Position numbers and translations under genes: made by a program. The notes beneath the pieces are model-generated. The model was not told where the DNA came from and ran no database searches. It saw only the letters and a program-made list of their open reading frames with translations. Shown in pieces: positions 5,201-7,771 of a DNA stretch of 7,771 bases; position 1 is the first letter of the stretch; each line of letters starts with the position of its first letter. The DNA is taken from assembly GCA_018241165.1 (NCBI GenBank), contig JAFEEK010000212.1:1-7771 (forward strand), in the 5' to 3' direction. Source of the stretch: Pseudomonadota bacterium. Its GTDB lineage: Bacteria; Pseudomonadota; Gammaproteobacteria; Xanthomonadales; Rhodanobacteraceae.

Positions 5201-7771
5201 TGGGCCGACGACATTTCCGGGTGTTTCCGACATTTCGACCTTTGCCAGCACCTGGAATTTGTACGGCAGCATCAATCAGGGCGTGGCACAGCCGGGCGGA
5301 TCGTTGCGCGCTGCCATGACACCGATGGCGATCAAGGCCAGCGCCAACGGCATCTCGCTGAACCTGCCAACGCAACTGGTGCTGCCGGGTTTGCTCGACG
5401 CTGTCGTCGATGGCGTGGGCGACACCGCCGTATGGGGCTATGCGCCGCTGTCCGCGTCCGGCACGCAGGATGGCATTGCGTTGTACACGATCGACAGCAG
5501 TTACGTCGACAGCCGGCACTACCTGTTCCAAAGTTCCATGCCGGTGGTGAACGGCATGGGGCAAAGCTCGGGCAATGGGCAATTGCTCACGGGTTTTCGT
5601 GCGTCGGTCTATGGCTACGGCAATGCGATGTACAACCGCTACGGGCGTGGCTTTACAGGATTCCAGACCATCATCGCCGAGACCGGCGACGGCACGGACG
5701 CGAGCGGCCAGCATTTTCGGGCGACGCGCACGACGACCACGTACAACCAGAAGTTTCCGCTGACCGGCACCATCGCGCACATAACGACCTCGGCGCGCGA
5801 CGTGACCGCGGCGGCGATGACGACGGTGCGCGACGAGACGGACAATTACGTGTGCACCAGCAATCGCGGCGCGTGCCCGGACGACATCGCGATTCCCGCC
5901 GCGCCGACGACAGGCGGCACCGTGTTTGCGCCGGTGCTCGACAGCCAATCGGTCAAAACCTACGACCTCGGTACCGGCGCGCAATACGCGCAGACCGACA
6001 CCGTGAACGCGAACGGCAGCGCCTCGGGTTGGGATGCCTACGGCAATTTGACCTACCAGACAGTCACTCGCGCAGACAAGGGCGCGAACGTGTTCGTCGA
6101 CAGCCACACAACGACCACGAGCAACACCTTCACCGTCGACAGAACCAATTGGTGGCTCGATAAACTCACGCAATCCAGCGTCACGTCGAGCGTTACCTAC
6201 GACGCCACGCATGCGTTACCAGCGGGAGCATCCGCGCCAAGCCAGACGCTCACGACTGGCTACACCTGGAACACCGACCGTACGCCGGCGACCAAGACTG
6301 TGCAGGCGGGCATTACCAATCAGCAATCAACGACGACCTATTGCTATCCGGGTAGCGCCTCGCCCTGCCCGGTGATCACAGGTACGAGCTACGGCTTGCC
6401 CAGCTCCGTGTCGGTGAACGCGCCGGACCTTGTAGCAGCGTTGAGTCCCACGCGCACGACAAGCTACACGTATACAAAGGATGGAAGCAACGCGGCGGCG
6501 GACGGCTACTTCGTGCTGACGGCGAAGAACGCGCTGAACCAGACCGCGACCACCACGCACGCCACGAACGACGGACAGGTGTTGACGGCTACCGACCCCA
6601 ACGGCGTGCAAGTTGTCACAAGCTACGATGCGTTCGGGCGTGCGATCGAAGTCGATCGTCTGGGCAATACCGGCATTGCGATGGCGTCGGCGACGCAGAC
6701 GGCGCTCACCTCTTGCCTGGACGCGAACCGCAATCCGGGCCATTGCCCCAAGACGGATGCGGCGAGCTTTGCCGAGGATGGCAACGAAGCTAACGCGGCG
6801 TACCGCGTGACGACGGTGCAGGCGGGTTATCCGACGCAAGTTGCATGGTTCGATCTGCTGGGCCGCACGATCAAGTCGGGCCATCGCGGCTTTGATGGCA
6901 CGTTCATCGCGAACCTGACCGATTACGACGACATGGGCACGGCGGCGGACACCAGTACGCCGTACTTTATCGGCAATACGCCGTTTTTGATTGGTCTGAC
7001 CTACGATGCGTTGAACCGGCCGACAAAGAAAATCGCGCCGGGATCGGAGATGGACCCCACGCACGGCGACGTGCAGACCGATTACACGTATGCGGGAAAC
7101 ACCACGGCCCTGACGGTGCACGGCACGAATGTCATCCCGAACGCGAACGGCACGTGCAAATCCAGCAATGGCAATCTTTGCTTGCAGATGAGCCGCAGCC
7201 AGAACGTGCTCGGGCAATGGATGCAGACCACACAGTCGCCGATCCTCAACGGCGCGACGCAAACCCTGACCACGAATTACTGGACGGAGCCGCTGGGCCA
7301 CATCGCGGCGATGCGCGATGCCGAGGGCAATATCACCACCGCCGGCTACAACGCGCTCGGCCAGCGCACGCAAAGCGCCGATCCGGATCAAGGCACGTGG
7401 AACTTCAGCTTCGATGCGCTCGGCGAGCTGCTCACGCAAACCGATGCGCGCGGCGTCATCACGACGGTCAACAGCCGCGATGCGTTGGGAAGAACCACGC
7501 AACGCCAGCAGGTGCCGCCGAGTTCCGCCCCTGCCGGCCTCGCCTATGAAACGGTGCTCGACGACTGGACGTTCGATCCGGTCAACGGCATCGGCAAACT
7601 CAAACAGGTGCAGCGCCGCCGCGCAGCGGGAAGAACGGTTCCGGCGCAAAGCGCGACGCCGGTGTGGCAGGAGAGCTACGGCTACGAGGCTGCGACCGCG
7701 CGCCCTAGCACGATCACGACGACGGTCAACGAGTCGGGCAATGTCGTACTCAACTCAGGCATGAGCTACGA
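2259..7771 (+). CDS. Secreted SpvB/TcB-like, FG-GAP and RHS (YD) repeat protein, N-terminal 1837 residues (3' end outside window)
   Basis: One frame runs open from ATG 2259 to the right edge. Residues 1-38 form a Sec signal peptide: basic stretch, hydrophobic core (GLTAFVLGLFTVLL), then PPPARA with likely cleavage after Ala38. Residues about 85-400 match the SpvB/TcaC N-terminal domain (YSVPIVVPPGRAGMQPSLSL, then YNSRGGNGVAGLGWSISG, then RLCLDGQRL). FG-GAP/VCBS-type acidic loops follow: DLDGDG 417, DIDGSG 469, DLDNDG 534, DFDGDG 618, DVNGDG 697, DADADG 769, DLFGDG 936, suggesting a beta-propeller. YGRGFTGFQ at 1128-1136 is typical of the TcB-type region entering the RHS part. RHS/YD motifs then appear: DAYGNL 1259, YDAFGR 1456, FDLLGR 1531, YDALNR 1582, YNALGQ 1697, FDALGE 1718. 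Relatives form a hollow shell holding a C-terminal toxin or adhesive tip; here that tip and the RHS core are beyond the window. Many short Cys-bounded loops fit an oxidising, extracytoplasmic location. Alternative start: ATG 2283. The family call is firm; a toxin role is inference. Confidence 0.94.
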   Translation, partial: MTLHSGAAMAHRTVRAGIGLTAFVLGLFTVLLPPPARAAVQLTSFSVTNPPPPESQPSTGKASRGTAALTGGDLPAHDATVGTLAGTAGTQGGAATYSVPIVVPPGRAGMQPSLSLTYNSRGGNGVAGLGWSISGLSSIHRCPQTLEQDGIATGVSYSANDRLCLDGQRLVAVSGSYGAAGTVYATEVDSHARITQIGGGLTGTATCFKVEQKDGRILHYGAVVSGSSCATSTANSRVQAAGAAATLSWLVEKIEDRVGNNQLYAYTNYGNGEVLPVTVTYTGFGASAGNRAVTFGYQPRTNIAGVNDVSSSYLAGGLTMQTQALASITTAIAGTTARTLTPGYVASQYNGRLLMATLTECASNNGTSACHPATQFTYNDDVLNTPGNFPTVSLQEFGFTPNTAATNVPYQFDVIGDLDGDGTKETLVTVNQSDGNHVYLAQMTADRQIHVGDDITNYGFGTLHGPSSDIDGSGRAAMIKLPAVGTTANLQFGIWNGARGDIASGNPFQTVSSNIPFDNSLVRYGQNQNIYAADLDNDGKADLLIVEADSSCGGNDAQGPQLGLFYYRNTTSGQLSATNTTATFVKQATHLFCLARTTVHRAGLPDTYYAPTIDHVADFDGDGLPDIYMVYSGNEPTITGSFAGIERTSVSNANTSNEIVSSALLPAASVLNCDASSVTSTTDECNWQNGYFAHWIDVNGDGLEDFVIARPYQKQWQIRLNKGGTLAPAVAASAPAYAGLDAYPTQTTSGQLHGSGYLFRYLNRLPVMDADADGKPEILIPQSNSNTSPGDVHGFALKMCLAQERTLSACPPASISSTTSSTATSAESSSSFQCLIYICSPDPGGDVNLPDNADYVPPSGGTSEEKTAKHIWNGLPAYNAYGFGPQNSPPDGGDNSVYHLAALKFTQSPTGAFTATVVNTPIVSRLSAGYYNRSEDLFGDGLADVTTAVGCPSATVTASNGGTQQTIPFCAVIGTASGTAYGPTTFPGVSDISTFASTWNLYGSINQGVAQPGGSLRAAMTPMAIKASANGISLNLPTQLVLPGLLDAVVDGVGDTAVWGYAPLSASGTQDGIALYTIDSSYVDSRHYLFQSSMPVVNGMGQSSGNGQLLTGFRASVYGYGNAMYNRYGRGFTGFQTIIAETGDGTDASGQHFRATRTTTTYNQKFPLTGTIAHITTSARDVTAAAMTTVRDETDNYVCTSNRGACPDDIAIPAAPTTGGTVFAPVLDSQSVKTYDLGTGAQYAQTDTVNANGSASGWDAYGNLTYQTVTRADKGANVFVDSHTTTTSNTFTVDRTNWWLDKLTQSSVTSSVTYDATHALPAGASAPSQTLTTGYTWNTDRTPATKTVQAGITNQQSTTTYCYPGSASPCPVITGTSYGLPSSVSVNAPDLVAALSPTRTTSYTYTKDGSNAAADGYFVLTAKNALNQTATTTHATNDGQVLTATDPNGVQVVTSYDAFGRAIEVDRLGNTGIAMASATQTALTSCLDANRNPGHCPKTDAASFAEDGNEANAAYRVTTVQAGYPTQVAWFDLLGRTIKSGHRGFDGTFIANLTDYDDMGTAADTSTPYFIGNTPFLIGLTYDALNRPTKKIAPGSEMDPTHGDVQTDYTYAGNTTALTVHGTNVIPNANGTCKSSNGNLCLQMSRSQNVLGQWMQTTQSPILNGATQTLTTNYWTEPLGHIAAMRDAEGNITTAGYNALGQRTQSADPDQGTWNFSFDALGELLTQTDARGVITTVNSRDALGRTTQRQQVPPSSAPAGLAYETVLDDWTFDPVNGIGKLKQVQRRRAAGRTVPAQSATPVWQESYGYEAATARPSTITTTVNESGNVVLNSGMSY

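Overview
The window is GC-rich DNA whose protein families and codon use suggest a gammaproteobacterium of the Xanthomonadales/Lysobacterales group (for example Rhodanobacteraceae or Xanthomonadaceae). The support is an EF-G-like paralogue and a large Sec-exported SpvB/FG-GAP/RHS protein of a kind I associate with that group. This assignment is inferred from protein character only and is of moderate-to-low certainty.

Layout: (1) 1-750, minus strand: the first 250 codons of an EF-G-like translational GTPase, cut by the left edge. (2) 919-1602, plus strand: a TTG-started, single-pass membrane protein of unknown function, divergent from the GTPase. (3) 1659-1949, minus strand: a small Cro/C1-type (XRE) helix-turn-helix regulator with a basic, AT-hook-like tail, convergent with gene 2. 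(4) 1950-2258: a 309-base intergenic stretch with an AT-rich island and a candidate extended -10 box. (5) 2259-7771, plus strand: one uninterrupted reading frame of more than 1837 codons, cut by the right edge. It encodes a signal peptide, an SpvB/TcB-like N-terminal domain, a string of FG-GAP/VCBS calcium-loop-like repeats and the beginning of an RHS/YD-repeat region.

How they may work together: genes 1 and 2 look like ordinary chromosomal genes. The XRE regulator and the SpvB/RHS gene are divergently arranged around the AT-rich intergenic region, so the regulator may control itself, the RHS gene, or both. The RHS protein is the accessory highlight. Its export signal and many short Cys-bounded loops suggest a disulfide-stabilised, extracytoplasmic RHS shell. 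The variable C-terminal tip, and any immunity gene, would lie beyond the right edge. I see no tRNA, rRNA, CRISPR array, insertion sequence or convincing intrinsic terminator.
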